NCBI GenBank assembly: GCA_037043015.1 | Contig: CM073322.1 | Span: 6,955,601-7,019,600 of the forward strand | DNA from: Bryum argenteum | Taxonomy: Eukaryota > Streptophyta > Bryopsida > Bryales > Bryaceae | DNA length: 64,000 nucleotides | Direction of reading: 5' to 3' | Part shown: positions 11,827 to 24,112 of the stretch, piece after piece | How positions within the stretch are numbered: the stretch's first letter is position 1 | How the letters are laid out: each line of letters starts with the position of its first letter | Notes under the pieces: generated by a model | What the model was told of the DNA's origin: nothing | Databases searched by the model: none | What the model saw: the letters and a program-made list of their open reading frames with translations, nothing else | Translations under genes and position numbers: made by a program

Positions 11827-13421
11827 GTCCTCAGAATTCCCCAACAACTACCAGCTCGAGACCTCAAAAACTAGCTCTACACGGCAATGCAGCGATGGAT
11901 CGCAACTCTCAACCGCAATGTAGTGGTAAATTCCAAGTCTCAACTTCGAAGACTGGTTTTTAAGCGGCGAGACCACTGATTTTCCCGCTGTGTTTTGCGA
12001 GGATCTGAGCGGTGGAAGTGAATGTGGCAGTTCATGTAAGAGCTTTAATGAGTAGTAGCGATGGCATGAAAGCATTTCTAAAGAGTGGCATTGACGTGCC
12101 GAGTCTGGGTAGTGAGGACGAAGGCTGCCGGTCTGCCATGCTAGACGGCAAGAGGGCGGCCACGGCAACGGCGATGGAGTCTCCAGTTTGACTGATGACG
12201 ACCACTCTGACTTCATCCATTCCAAGTGGAGTCTCACGTTCCTTGTGGATTTCCTTGCAGTATCTCACCAAGCATAACTCTTGATGCCGGATTTGCCCTT
12301 TCACCTTTCGCTTAAATTACCTTCCTAGGTCATGTTCTTATCCTAAAATCTTATGTTATGATTATAGAAAAATTGTAAGAATAGAGGGGCCTATAGTAAT
12401 AAGGTCATAGAACTATGTTTATACTTTATATGTTATTAACTTATTATCACCCGCCTTATACAAGAACATTGACCATGTTACTTCACCCCCTTGAGGAGTA
12501 GGTTGATTGATAGAAATACAGATAAAATCTTCGTTCCCTTTCTAAGGGGCCGGCGCGAATGAATTGTCCGTTCGTGATGCTAATAACTCGATGTCCCGAT
12601 GCCCACGAGACAAGGGGAAAATGGAGGAGGAGGTCATTTTGAGGAGGAGTAGGCCATTATGAGCATCTATCTTTACCCCTAATAGTTCTCTCTTCCTATG
12701 AATTCGTAATGCTTGGTCTTAGATTGTTCCTCAATATTTCAAATTGCTCGGTTTCATAAGTTATATCTATTGCGACCCTCAAGAATTTGAGGAAATTGAA
12801 GCTTCTCATACCAATGCTCTTTTGAGGTTCGTACGGTCGCAAATTTGGAAATCATCTTGTGAAAAATTCATAAACAAACCCATAGACTTGCTTATTTCGA
12901 GGGAATAGTTGTTTAAGATATTCAAATGCTTCTACAATGATTCTCTTACCACGTATTCATATTCTAAATTCTTGAATCATTCAAAATTACCATTTACAAC
13001 AACATAGACAAGAATTGAAAGATACACAACATAATTATACAAGTAGAGACTTCTCATGTTAAAAATATATATGAAACTAAGGAACGCTGTGTTTTGAAGA
13101 TCTCTAACAGCCCTCACTCTCAAAATAGTACCCCTCCATATGAGTTCAATTTGCAAATTTTGATGCACATTGCTGTACAAATAAAATATGTTTAAAGGAG
13201 GGGAGCCATTTCAGGATCATTTGTCCCTTTTTCAACTTCAAAATTCATGGTTTATTCTACATAATCCAAAAAATACAAAACAAAGACAGTTCTTCATCAT
13301 TTTAATGTGCTACCTTTCAAGATTTTGATAAATATAATATCCCTCAAAACTCACTAAGCCACAAGAACACCATATTTGATATTTTGGGAGATTTCCAACC
13401 TCCCTATTTAATGACAGTTTA
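11827..13421. other. upstream region of PKS gene and AT-rich intergenic DNA
   Basis: 11827-12300 is GC-richer and presumably holds the promoter and leader of the - strand synthase. 12300-13421 is AT-rich with no recognised gene. Confidence 0.4.
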
Positions 13422-13715
13422 GCTTGAGTTGAGTTGAATTGCACACACATTGGGTACTTCACTAAAACTGAACAAAACTTTCAGTTTTAAGCATTTTCAA
13501 ATGACTATAATTTACTCAATTTTGTTCAAACTGGGCATATGAGGTGTTTTTTGACATCTACAGCTTTCTGAAGATGCCAAAAAACACCTCGTATGCCCAG
13601 TTTGAACAGAATCTAAGTAAGTTGTGACTTTTCGAAAATATGAATCATTTATAGTTTTGGCCAGTTTGAGTGAAGTACCCAATATGTGGGTACACTTTAA
13701 CTCGACTCAAGTTGA
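13422..13715. repeat. long foldback (inverted-repeat) element
   Basis: Two imperfect arms of about 140 bases face each other around 13565. The outer ends read GCTTGAGTTGAGTTGAA and, inverted, AACTTGAGTCGAGTTAAA. Both contain TTGGGTACTTCACT, and the inner parts share GTTCAAACTGGGCATA and GAGGTGTTTTTT. It would fold into a near-complete hairpin and is probably a foldback MITE. No target duplication is evident. Confidence 0.75.
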
Positions 13716-15167
13716 AATGTATTTTCTGAAAATGAATATGGTTGTAAGGCCAGCAGTGGGTCCTTCTCCGAACCCCTACCTCAGAACAGGAATGTAGAAG
13801 CAGAGCCAGATGTTACTGAATTTCAGAGAAGTAAGAGAATCCGAATACCCACACATAACTGCAGAATTGCAATCTTTAAGGGTTCCTGCAACTTGTCTAG
13901 CCTCTAACTTAGTTCCAACTCGACTCGGAGCACTTCGAACAGATCGCAAGCATTTCGGAGCTAGTATAGTCAGATTGTTTAGAAAGTTTGGTTCTTCGAG
14001 CTCTAGAATCAAGCTGAGTTTCTACAATAACAGTCCAGATTCTTGAAGGATCAGTTGCAGAATGGTAGCAAACGTCAATTTGATCAGATTGCCACTTTTG
14101 TCGTCACTTCTTTGACCATGAATGATCCCAATTTCAAGCTCGCACTTGGGTTGTTGGACTACGAACATTGGCATGCCTTTTTACAAAACCGTTGCTCATC
14201 ACGGCAATCCGAGTCCGACAGCACTTGCGAAGGTAACTCGAAACCCCGAGTCTAATACTGCATCGAAGTGTTGTATTCTTTGTAATGAAGGATCGTTTAT
14301 GTTACAACCATTATACGAATGGTGTTCATCTGTGATCTCAAACCCTGAACCTTAAACCCTAATAATCTGGTCCTCGATATCTCGGAAAGCGTACATTCTT
14401 GCTGATCAACATTGCACCTCATTGCTTTCAACAATGCTACACGTTTTTGTCCTGAAATTAGACTCTGGGCTCCTCAGATAGAAGGTAGCAAATTTGGTTG
14501 CATTGCTCTTTCTTGTGGTCCTAAGTTTTTTTTCCTTTTTGCAAAATGGGTTCGAAGTTTTTTGTGAGCCCAAAAAACCAATTTCAAGAGTAAATTCGAA
14601 CTGTGGCTCTTCAAATTCTTGTTCCTAAATGAGTTAGGAACATCTCTATGCAATTTTTACCCTCATGCAACCTATAAGACCTATAAAAAAGCTTAAATTT
14701 TCACATGGGGGTATGGTGAAATTCATATACAAAGGCGCCTCTTTGATAATAAAATGGCATACGTGAAGAATAATTGGATGTAAGATCCAAAGGATGAGAT
14801 CATACCTTAAAACCTTATATCTAGTAAGTACAAAAAACAAAACTTGAAAAAAGTAATATCTCAATTTTTCGTGAATTTTTGAAGTTTTTGCGATCTTAAA
14901 TTTTATTTTGGGCAGAATTTGAGAATAAACAAGCATATAGTGCAATTTGGGTTGTTTTGGGTGGATTTCTAATAGTGTTCTCAAACTTTGATCGTGAATA
15001 TCTCTTGAAGTATGAGGAATTTTGAAGCATGAAATGACTTTTTGGAGAGGTATGAAAAAACTCTACAACCCGCAAAAGGTTTCAATTTTAGACTATATAA
15101 ATTAAATGGGGCTGACCGGGACCAATACATCCAACTTTGGGCCCTTTTCAACATTAGGGGTAAACAT
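13716..15167. other. intergenic; weak coding-like patch at 13.8-14.3 kb
   Basis: 13810-14255 has two short + strand frames of less AT-rich composition, with no recognised domain and no clear splice joining. The rest is AT-rich and featureless. Confidence 0.35.
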
Positions 15168-15575
15168 AATGTGTGAACGACAAGCTGATTATTACAGTTA
15201 ACAAATACATTAGGCAATAGTTGATGAGCACGGGTGATTATACTCTAGCCAAAGGATTAGATAAGGCCTTGTCCACGGTAAAAGAGGAGATTGAGAAATG
15301 AATGATCTTGATCTAGTGACATTGACTTGGTAGAGTGGACAAAGTTTAGTAATTTGGATTTGTTCCACTACTATAAGTAATTCAATCACTTCATAACTTC
15401 TCAATCTGACAAACTACATGCTAAAATAGACGTAAAATACAATGCACAATTGAGTAATGAATAGTTTGTCCATCATTTAAGTTTCTATCTATGTAAGATT
15501 TTACCTTGGTAGACTAAGAAGTAAGACTCAATTTTGATAGTAATGCAAATGTAGAGCATTCTTACACAAGGTTTT
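15168..15575. repeat. dispersed repeat R1, partial copy
   Basis: Matches 51710-51799 plus 52744-53060, for example ATAATGTGTGAACGACAAGC, CTTGGTAGACTAAGAA and GAGTAATGAATAG. This copy lacks the TTAA-ended insertion found at 51800-52743 and so shows the empty target site (GCCAAAGGATTAGATAAGGCC near 15250). Non-coding; class unknown. Confidence 0.7.
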
Positions 15576-16031
15576 TCTCAATAGAGTTCTACAATCGTGC
15601 GGAGTTGGATATGTGACAAAAAGAATCATACAATCGGATGTCAAAAAGAATCTTAGTGGATCAAACAGTATATCGAGCAGTATATCAACCAAAAGATGTA
15701 CATACGATTGAATATAATTCTTTTTTTGATGGTCAAGGTAAGTAGTGTTGTTAAGCTACATTGCATTGAAAAGAGATCTAAGAAGTGACCATTCCACATC
15801 CTAAACAAGGACAATATGCACATATAGAGTCTAGTCACAAATGCATTAGAGGAGATTGAACAACGAGTTTGTAAAAAAGGATATATATTTAGTTACAGAT
15901 TTATGTGTACATTCTAAAGAAGTGAGAGTTGCCATTGTTTGTAGGACAATCTAATGTAAAGCTTTGAACAACAAGTTAGTCAAGGTAGACTAGTAAATTC
16001 AATGAGAGCAAAAGATGATTTGAACAAAAAT
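15576..16031. other. AT-rich intergenic DNA
   Basis: No gene, repeat pair or motif recognised. Confidence 0.4.
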
Positions 16032-16299
16032 TTAACCCCTAAAGATCCAAGAAAGCCGAAATGGGTTTTTGGGCTTTCCGCAGGGAAAAAATTCAGCCAA
16101 CTTTGACCATTATAATCTCAAAATTGGAGAAAAATTAACGGTTCAAATTTATTATTTGAGTAAAGAGTCAAGTTAGCTTCAAGATCCTACGGTTGGATCT
16201 TCTAATTAATGCTTAGATTGAGTTTCTTTGGGCCTGAAGTAGAAGAAAGTTTATTTTGATGATTTAGACAATTTTGTATCAAGGATCTTTAGGGGTTAA
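16032..16299. mobile_element. TTAA-ended MITE, 268 bp
   Basis: Begins TTAACCCCTAAAGATCC and ends GGATCTTTAGGGGTTAA, a perfect 17-base terminal inverted repeat that includes TTAA at each end. The inner sequence matches, inverted, the element at 63722-63970 (for example CCAACTTTGACCATTATAAT). No coding capacity. Confidence 0.8.
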
Positions 16300-16528
16300 C
16301 CTTTAAACTCAAAGATTGCATTATGGCACTCAATTCTGAGATTTAACCATGGAAATAATTATTTTAATAAGAATTAATCCAAATGTTAAACAATACCAAA
16401 TTACCACAATCAAGATTGTAGTGAAAAGTAATTTACAGGTTGTCGGAAAACTTATTCTCCTCCATGGGCTATTCAAGTCTCAACCCGAGTGCTCATCTGG
16501 TACTTTCGCGTATTGCCCATTGGGATTA

Positions 16529-16805
16529 CACAACTATAATCCCAGGCAGTACGCAACATTCTTTTCTCAAAAGTTACTTGACTTTAGTTATGTTATGGAT
16601 CTTACTTTCAGAGCAACTTTCTCAAGAAAATAAGCAATATTATCAGAACACCAAGCAACTTAATTTATAAATTAGTTGAAAACGTTGCTAATTTTCTTGA
16701 GAAAGTTGCTCACGCAAGTTCCAAAACGTTGTTGGACTCAAGCAACGTTTACACAAATTCAACGTTTTTATCGTTGCCAAATTACCCCCTTCTTTTCTAG
16801 TAGAG
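16529..16805. mobile_element. miniature CACTA-type element, 277 bp, TSD TTA
   Basis: Flanked by TTA at 16526-16528 and 16806-16808. Ends read CACAACTATAATCC and, inverted, CTCTACTAGAAAAG, degenerate CACTA termini. The interior holds AACGTT-type subterminal motifs in both orientations, shared with 17438-17677, 23098-23335 and 36300-36420. Confidence 0.6.
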
Positions 16806-17437
16806 TTACAGTGCCACCACCACAACTTCTACCTGAAGAGACGGAGGAAGACGACCTTCTCCTCCGAGAGGTGCTGGTCCACGCTATTCATCGTGACCCT
16901 GCAAATCCCTGCAAATCCTGACAAGAAGGGTGACACCAATGGAAAGGGTGATGTGTAGATCGTCAAGTATGTTTGTTTGAACTCCATGGTCACTTTGTTT
17001 GTTTTTCGTTTGAGTTTCTACAAGGTGGATTCTCCACGTGCGTGTGTCCAGCTATCAGCTTCGTGTTTGTGTCAATGATCTCCTAGGGGCATACTCTCTT
17101 TATCAATGCGTTTTGTGCACTGCTGATCATTTGGAAGAAACAGCTTGCATTAATAAATCTGCCGAAGGGGAGCATATTTGTTGTTTTGCACCTCCAATCT
17201 TTGTTCTACGGCGGCTTCTTGATTTTGCACATTCGGGGAGAGACATAGTTCTCCTCTACACTCCTCTACACTTCAAGCTCGTGAACTGTGTTCTTTCTGT
17301 ATGCTCGCTTTTCTGGCCTTCAGTGCCTTCATAACCATCTCGAAGTAGGCATGCTTAAACCATGCAAATGACAAACCAAAGAGCCCATGAGTTGAAACAG
17401 GGCATTCGTTAGTGTCAACTCCAACCCCGATATCAGT
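16806..17437. other. spacer between two miniature CACTA elements
   Basis: Less AT-rich, with short + strand frames at 16800-16921 and 17038-17334 that I do not recognise. Possibly a decayed gene piece. Confidence 0.3.
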
Positions 17438-17677
17438 ATACTACTACGATTTGAGGGCTTGCAACGTTCGCTTCTCAAACGCTGCTCATGTTTTAGCAAC
17501 GTTTTGGAACTGAAGGAAATTAAACAATGCTAACGGATCACCAAGCAACGCTGTTAATAATCTAGTTAGAAACGTTGCTTATTTTCTTGAGACCGTTGCT
17601 CAAGCAAGTTCAAAAATGTTATTGGACTTGAGCAACGTTTACATAAAAGCAACGTTGCAAACCCTTCTACTAGTAGA
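17438..17677. mobile_element. miniature CACTA-type element, about 240 bp
   Basis: Left end ATACTACTACGATTTGAGGG and inverted right end CTACTAGTAGAAGGGTTTGC enclose repeated (G)CAACGTT and AACGTTGC motifs in both orientations. Same family as 16529-16805. No clean target duplication seen. Confidence 0.55.
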
Positions 17678-18703
17678 TTGGTAGAGAATGAATTTCAGCA
17701 GTACTTTGTTTGACCTGGAATTTTCAAATCAGCAACCAGAGTTGGTTAAACTGCCGTCGGTGGAGTGTGGGATGTTGTAGTGGGAGTCATGAACCCTAGG
17801 GCCTCACCCTTTTCAATTTCCTCCATTTGACTATCATACATGGTCTCCATGCACGGTGATGGCAAATTAGTTGCATGGGTAAGGTAAAATGGACTTTAAC
17901 TTTCATTTTCCTTAAATCTTAAGTAAGTTAACCATGATTGAAAATCAATTGCTCTTTACCAAATCCAATAAAAACCAAACATAATAAAATCCTTGGCCTC
18001 ACAAGTGCGTTAGCAAACTTGCCACATCAGTCATTTCACTAATAATTCCATCAAAACAACAAGTCCCTAAACGTCTATCACACCCATAACCTGTAATTAT
18101 AACACCCTAAACCCTCCCATCATAAAGAAATCAATGTTAGTTTTCTGTTGGAATGTTCATTCTTAAAACAACGCGAAACTTAATGTGCTTTTGAATCTAG
18201 ATCTAGGTTTAAAAAAGATTTGGGCTCAACCAGGTACATTGGGAGTTAGAATTTCCCTTACCTTCCTTCCTCCACGTTTGATCATAAATGTCACTCACGT
18301 AGCCATCACCGCTCTTTCTCTAAGCGCCCAAGCAGATCGGTTCCCTCCATGCACGCATTCAGTTGTTGAAAGTCGTATTATTTGGGTTCTTATGTAGAGG
18401 CAGTACATTGCCAGCTTGTTGGAGTCTTGGAGATCACAACCTTCAAGAGATTGATTTAGTCGCCCTTCCCGTTTGTGAATCTCACTTCACACTTTGTGTT
18501 TTGCTTATACTTATTGTGTCCGCTTCTACACTTGTGGTCTTCTCAATCTTAGAACAAGGTTTAGGTTGATGTTGATGGTCGTCTCAACGGTTAATCAGGG
18601 AAATAGTGTATTTCTGAGTTTCTAGCGTTTGGCCTACTTGCTTTTAGCTCTCAACCTTTGTATTGCTCCCACTTTCCACTACCAGGTCAGAAAGCGCCCA
18701 CGT
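17678..18703. other. intergenic, no gene recognised
   Basis: Short frames at 18185-18569 lack domains or splice support. Confidence 0.35.
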
Positions 18704-19192
18704 CACTACATAGAGATAGCGTGTTGGTTGTTGCATCTAGGATACGCTTCTTGGTCTTTATTCCTTTTGGGCTCGCTTCTGCTACTTGCAATTCAAGAAT
18801 AGTCTCCCGCTAAACCACCTCCAAATTAGTGAGTCGGGTCCTCGTCAGCATATTGCAATGCTTAGTGAGACCTGCATCCCACTTTGAATCGAAAGATTTG
18901 AACAAATGTTTGCCATGAACTCTAGTGTTTATTGGAAAGGGCGACTGAAAGTAAGTTTTTGTATGCTAAAGCCTTTACTCAGTGAATGGCAAAGTTCCTT
19001 ACGAGTGCGACTATAAGTAAGTTTTTGTATTCTAAAGTCTACTCATTGAATGGCAAAGTTCCTTACCTTCATGAAGCAATTACCAGCCTTCTAAATGGAA
19101 GGAACTATGGGCTATAGTTGTACAAGGGTTGAGCTTCAAGTTGCAGCTGTGGCAACCTGTTAAAGAACTAAACACGCTATCTCTATGTAGTG
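18704..19192. mobile_element. CACTA-ended inverted-repeat element, 489 bp
   Basis: A perfect 22-base inverted repeat starting CACTACATAGAGATAGCGTG bounds the segment at 18704-18725 and 19171-19192. Flanking bases do not give a matching 3-base duplication. Inside, about 65 bases are tandemly duplicated near 18955-19065 (GTAAGTTTTTGTAT and GAATGGCAAAGTTCCTTAC, each twice). Confidence 0.6.
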
Positions 19193-19619
19193 ATATTGTT
19201 GAGAATTCCCTCACAAGAGTAAAGGGCAACATTTCTAGAGAACAATCGGAATGTATGTCACCTAGGCTTCATACTTCACTGTTTCATTAAGCTAATTGTA
19301 TCAGTGTACTTTTCTCATGATATCACTAACCTTCTCAAATTTAGGTGTTGGCAGCTTTGTGGGCACCTTGAGGTGGACACATGAGAGGGGTCTAAGATAC
19401 GTAGGAAGAATTCTAAATGCAGCTATCTCAAGGCATATGACGATGGACACAACTCCTACTACAGTACGAAGAGCAAAGCTGGGAGGAAAAAGAAGGAGTA
19501 GATTCTGAGGGTGAAGGACAATCAGGTTGCAGAGGAGGGGAGAGAACGCGCTGACAAATAAGAACCAAGTAACAATGAGGTCATTGCACAAATCGACAAC
19601 GTCTTAAGTCTCATCTTAA
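19193..19619 (+). other. degenerate coding-like segment, left of MITE copy D
   Basis: A + strand frame before the MITE at 19620 reads across the target site into the sequence after 20257 if the insertion and one TTAA are removed (…NVLSLILSEF then stop, then DLRTKLLMKSS). Stops are present, so any gene here is dead. I do not recognise the product. Confidence 0.3.
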
Positions 19620-20256
19620 GGGTGATAGTCTGGTTGGGGTGTCCAAAAGGACTGTCCCGTGGACTCATATTTTCCCCCACCCCCTCTTCTTAGACTCCTA
19701 TAGGATCACCTTCATGCAAATTTTTGGTAGCTCTATTATGAAAATAAGGTATGCATATTAGTGTAGTTTACTTATATCCAAACGTACATATTTTTGTTGA
19801 CCATCTTCTTTTCTGGATCAGTCCTTTTAATAAAATATCCGGAACTGTCCTGTTTTTAAAAAAGGGTAAAAAGGACTCATCCGGACAAGTTTATTTTATA
19901 TCATGACCATGAAACTTGAGGTAAGGGTGAAAGAATGTTCAAGGGACATATTTTTATCATTTGCAAGTGTGTAGTGCAAACAAGTGTATTACTAGGAATT
20001 TTTGAAAGTGGAATTTACATGGTGAATTTCCACAATCCAAAATGCATGTTAAATGATTCATTTTAACTGATTTTTTTGACATTACCATACAAACACTACT
20101 ATATTTAGGTGCTCATATGCTTCAAATTTCCAAAAATACAATAATTTTTAGTGCATAGTTTTTAGTACTTCTTTCCACTCCTTTTAGTACTCCTTTTCAC
20201 TCCTTTCCGGGACTCTTTTTTGTCCTTTTGGGGATACCCCAACATGAAATGCGCCC
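19620..20256. mobile_element. GGGTGAT-type MITE copy D, 637 bp, TSD TTAA
   Basis: Flanked by TTAA at 19616-19619 and 20257-20260. Left end GGGTGATAGTCTGGTTGGGG; right end inverted GGGCGCATTTCATGTTGGGG. Only the termini match copies A-C; the interior is different, so it is a separate subfamily. Confidence 0.75.
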
Positions 20257-21500
20257 TTAAGTGAGTTTTAGGATTTGAGGACCAAGCTGTTGATGAAGAG
20301 CTCGCCTAGCCCTCGAGAAAGCTCAAAAAGGCAGAAGACTAGAGCGCCCCATTCGCTGACACCAAATGTCAAAAAGGTGGGCGTTGGAAAGGTCGGTGGT
20401 AGGACCTCTCCAGCGATTCTTCTAATCCATTTGCGTGCCCTTGGACTTTGGGAAGTATGCTTCTCTCAGATCCTCTATCTTTACAGATGTAGGATGTAGT
20501 TAGGAATGTCCCACCCTGCCATGTAAACGCTATGGCCCACCCATTAGGCCGGTTTTTGAGGCACATGAAAAAATTGCATTTAAGAGAGCAGCCTACAGAT
20601 TCCTTTAGCATATTAATTGGTTCCAACCGGATGCTTTAACAAAAGTGAGATTTAAGCTTAGGTTAAAAAAACTTTACGCTGGGATTGGAATGATGGTTAC
20701 TTTATACATATGATACATAATGACATTAGGAAGAGGCGAGTGAGGTTAAGGCAAAGTTTTGCAAAAGTTGTTAGTAAGAATAGTGTTCTAGATAGTGGCT
20801 CGTGGGGTTAGAGTAGAATCCTGGAATGCGATATTCGATTCACTTTCTAATTGAGAGTACGTCGAAGCTAAATCTCACAAATGCAAGGTGGCTGCGGATG
20901 AGCGCACCAAGAGGAGTTCATGGCTTAGTTAGTTGGTGTGTTTGTAAGTTATTACTTCCATTCTCCCAAATTCAGACTCCTGCCTTTTGAAGATGCATGA
21001 AGTTTTCAATTGGCAAATCAAATTCTTTTTGCAACCCTAAGCAGTCTATGCATTCTAGAGTTTTTACATCTTAGCGCAGGTGGATGAGTTCGATAGGCAG
21101 CCAACCGAAGAAGAAATTCTTCAGGCCAAACAGTCTAATGGGATTCAAGTGGTTGTGGATCACGTTCGTAATTGCAAAGTTGGCGTCCCAATGCACATGG
21201 CTGTTCAAGTTAGCAAGCTAAGGAAAGCTAAAGGAAAGAAGACAAAAAAGAAGCCAACAGCAAAGGAGTAATTGAGCGCTAAGGAGGATGGCGATGTTTA
21301 AAGTGGTGAAAAGGAGGACGAGTCATGCATTGACAGCGACAGCGAGGAAGAAGCAAGTGGGACATATGGGAGCGGAGACGAGAGTTCAGCGGAGAAGACC
21401 GAGTCAAACTCCGAAGACGACAACGCAGGTAGGGAGATAAGCGCATATACAAGCCGCGGGGACGAGGATGATGACCACAGTTTGTGTACATATAGAACCC
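20257..21500 (+). pseudogene. unrecognised decayed gene with acidic C-terminus
   Basis: At 21080-21271 a + strand frame follows a plausible acceptor (TTAGCGCAG) and encodes FDRQPTEEEILQAK then a Lys-rich stretch. In the same frame, after two stops (TAA just after 21265 and TAA near 21300), it continues with an acidic tail rich in Asp, Glu and Ser to about 21480. This continuity suggests a once-coding exon with nonsense mutations. Family unknown. 20257-20360 may be an upstream part. Confidence 0.35.
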
Positions 21501-22365
21501 TTTTTCCTTTACAAATGAGGTGTTTTTTCCATATTTAGTTGAGGTGGTAAATTACGGTAGAGCGTTCCTTGAATATGGCAGTGTCCATCCCCGAAGTCTC
21601 CAACACTGTCCACAAAACTGCTTAGACAATTGATACATTTGGGAGTGTTCATGTACACTTCTAGAACTTTGAGACAATTTTAAGCATTACCACATGTTTG
21701 CAATGGTTTATTTGGTTACCATATATTTTTTGCATGTCGTGTATGGAATCGGATAATAAGTTCCCTTTCCTAGACTAAAGAATATTTCAGGCCTAAATTT
21801 AGGCATATGCTAGAAATCCTTTCTCTCGGCCTACCTACAATAGACATGTGGCATTCACTTTTTGCACAACAATAAGCACTAAATTTAAACCCTCCTACTA
21901 CGAGTCCAAATATACCATTTCACTCGGAGCCCTTCATTCACCTTATGTGAAAACTGAAAACTTGTTGTAAATTTACGGTTTTACCATTGAATAATTGAAA
22001 AGGCATGGTAATTATATAGTACAAACGGGAAATTCTAGGAATTTACATAGAAGCATGGTAGCTACATTGTTTTACACGCCCACAATAAAACCCTCCGGTA
22101 AATATATAAACTCTTTACGGTCTAGGTAATTGCTAAAATAACTCCACATGGTCAATGTTGGGACTTTGTTCTGAATCGCGAACTCTTAAGAGAACTTATG
22201 ATGGCATGGAACACACGGTGTGGCTTTCGTTACACCCTACCCGTGGCTTTAGTGAGGCCATGGCTTTAGTGAGGCCACCGACAAGCACGTGGTTCTTGCT
22301 ACGTTTCAACAAGGCCCGCTCTAGACCGCTTCTAGTGAATTATGCTACGCCAATAGTGTAGCATA
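21501..22365. other. AT-rich intergenic DNA
   Basis: No gene recognised. Ends with CATA (22362-22365), the left target duplication of the next element. Confidence 0.4.
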
Positions 22366-22989
22366 GGGTGATAGTCTGGTTGGGGTACCCAAAAAGGTTG
22401 TCCCATGAACAATTGCACTCTATGCTGGTGTGACAAACATATCCATTTTTAAACTGTAATACAATAAGACTTCATTAGATGTGGTTTTAGTTGTCTATAC
22501 TTATAATGTATCAAGAAAAAAAATTAAAAATTAAAAAAAATTATTTTGGAGTAATTTTATTTGATTTTTTAGTTGAAAAAGTAAGTGATGTCCCAATAAT
22601 CTAAAATCCATTGAATCAAGCAAATGGAATATCAACCATTTTTATTTTAATATAATTTTTGAATATGACCTACATCTTCTTGTATAGAATACAAAAAAAT
22701 ATATTTAATAATAAAAAAATTAATTCATTGTGCACTATAATGCCTGCAAATCCCCAAATTCAGCACTTTTTCCCTCATCTATGAATGGATCCAAAAAAAA
22801 TAAAAAATCTAAGAGAAAATCTATAGGCATATATACTTTGATTTCAGTGAGGTGCATGATATTTTATTTTCTATTTTAGGGTCTTTTTACTTGATTAAAA
22901 TGACTAAATTAGACAAACTTTGGAGGCTTTCAATAAAAATAACCTAATTAGTGTGTCCAAAAAGTGATACCCCAAGCTTACCATTGCCC
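22366..22989. mobile_element. GGGTGAT-type MITE copy A, 624 bp, TSD CATA
   Basis: CATA at 22362-22365 and 22990-22993 flank it. Left end GGGTGATAGTCTGGTTGGGG; right end inverted GGGCAATGGTAAGCTTGGGG. Nearly identical to copies B (45006-45627) and C (59015-59637), so amplification was fairly recent. AT-rich, no coding capacity. Confidence 0.9.
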
Positions 22990-23097
22990 CATACGGTCCA
23001 AAAATCTAGTAAAGAGAAGTTTACACGTGGCAAGAAAACGTTTTCTCTTCCTTGGGCTAAGAAGCACCCGCTATTTCTAGGTATCGCTCGCCGGATT

Positions 23098-23335
23098 ACA
23101 CTACTACAATTAACCCGAGCATCCGCAATTTCCGGATATCGCTTGGCGAGATAATACTACTACAATTTAAAGGGGTTATCAACGTTTTCTTATCAAACAT
23201 TACTTAAGTTTACTAACGTTTTGGATCTTGCTTTAGGAACTTTCTCAAGAAAATAAGCACGGTTATGAGATCACCAAGCAATGCTATTTATAATTTAGTT
23301 GAAAACGTTGCTTACTTTCTAAAAACGTTGTGTTT
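23098..23335. mobile_element. fragmentary CACTA-type miniature element
   Basis: CACTACTACAATTAACCCG at about 23098 and ATACTACTACAATTTAAAGG at about 23155 resemble CACTA ends. The sequence after that shares GAAAACGTTGCTTA and ACTTTCTCAAGAAAATAAGC with 16529-16805. The right end is not preserved. Confidence 0.45.
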
Positions 23336-23509
23336 GGTAATCATGATTCCATAATAAGAATATTATTGAATTTTGCAAATAATTACTTAAATGAAACCTG
23401 GCTAATAAATACCAAACACTATGATTCCAAATCGCTAAGAGCTAGCCATTGACATCCTACATAAACTCATACAATGATCTTAAGGAAACTAAGTCTTGCA
23501 TCAACTAAG

Positions 23510-23990
23510 TCTTCCCCAGGACGAAGGGGAAGCTCGTCCTCCTCGCTGCTGGAATCGCCTGAGGACGAGTCCGTGAGGCTGTCCTGCTCATCTGGATCAC
23601 CAGTGGGAGGGTTACCGTCGCGCGGATTGCCGGAGTACCCTCGATTCGAAGCTATCGTAAGCTCGAATCGCTGCAACAAATCGGAGTATGCGACCTCACA
23701 CAAGAGTGACGGCGGCAAATGCTGCAAGATGAGAGAGATGAATTCCTAGGCTCCTCATATCTTCCCCCTGGCCTGCACTGGTCACAATCGAAAACAGTTT
23801 GCATGCAGCAATCTCAGACAGTACTTGGAATATCCTTGTTTGATACAGAAGAAATTTTGGTGCCAAAACCCCCGGATCAGCCTGCAGTGTCGAAAAAGTT
23901 TTATTAATTTGCACAAGATGTTGCTTTCGACATGAGAAGATTGTAATTGCAGACTTCCCACAAAGCACTTAAAATGATTCTGACATGTCA
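23510..23990 (-). pseudogene. truncated copy of ACT-domain gene 5' end and upstream region
   Basis: 23510-23707 matches 46860-47037 and 23708-23935 matches 50214-50440. It is therefore a copy of exon 1 plus upstream DNA of the gene at 46119-46985, without the CACTA insertion. The start codon is ATA instead of ATG (near 23655), and only about 50 codons of exon 1 remain (PRDGNPPTGDPDEQDSLTDS). Non-functional. Its value is as the empty site for the CACTA element. Confidence 0.75.
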
Positions 23991-24112
23991 GCATTGAGAA
24001 GAGGCACTGCATTTTAGTGAGATTTTAGTGTGTTGCAACGATTGCCTTTCTCATCCATTCATCTCCACTTCAAAGAAACTATTTAGGCGTCATCCTGTGA
24101 GCACTTAATTTC

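Noticed and set aside
10874..11874. Frames of 70-181 codons overlapping the second polyketide synthase
   Set aside because: Same reason: shadows of the GC-rich coding exon.
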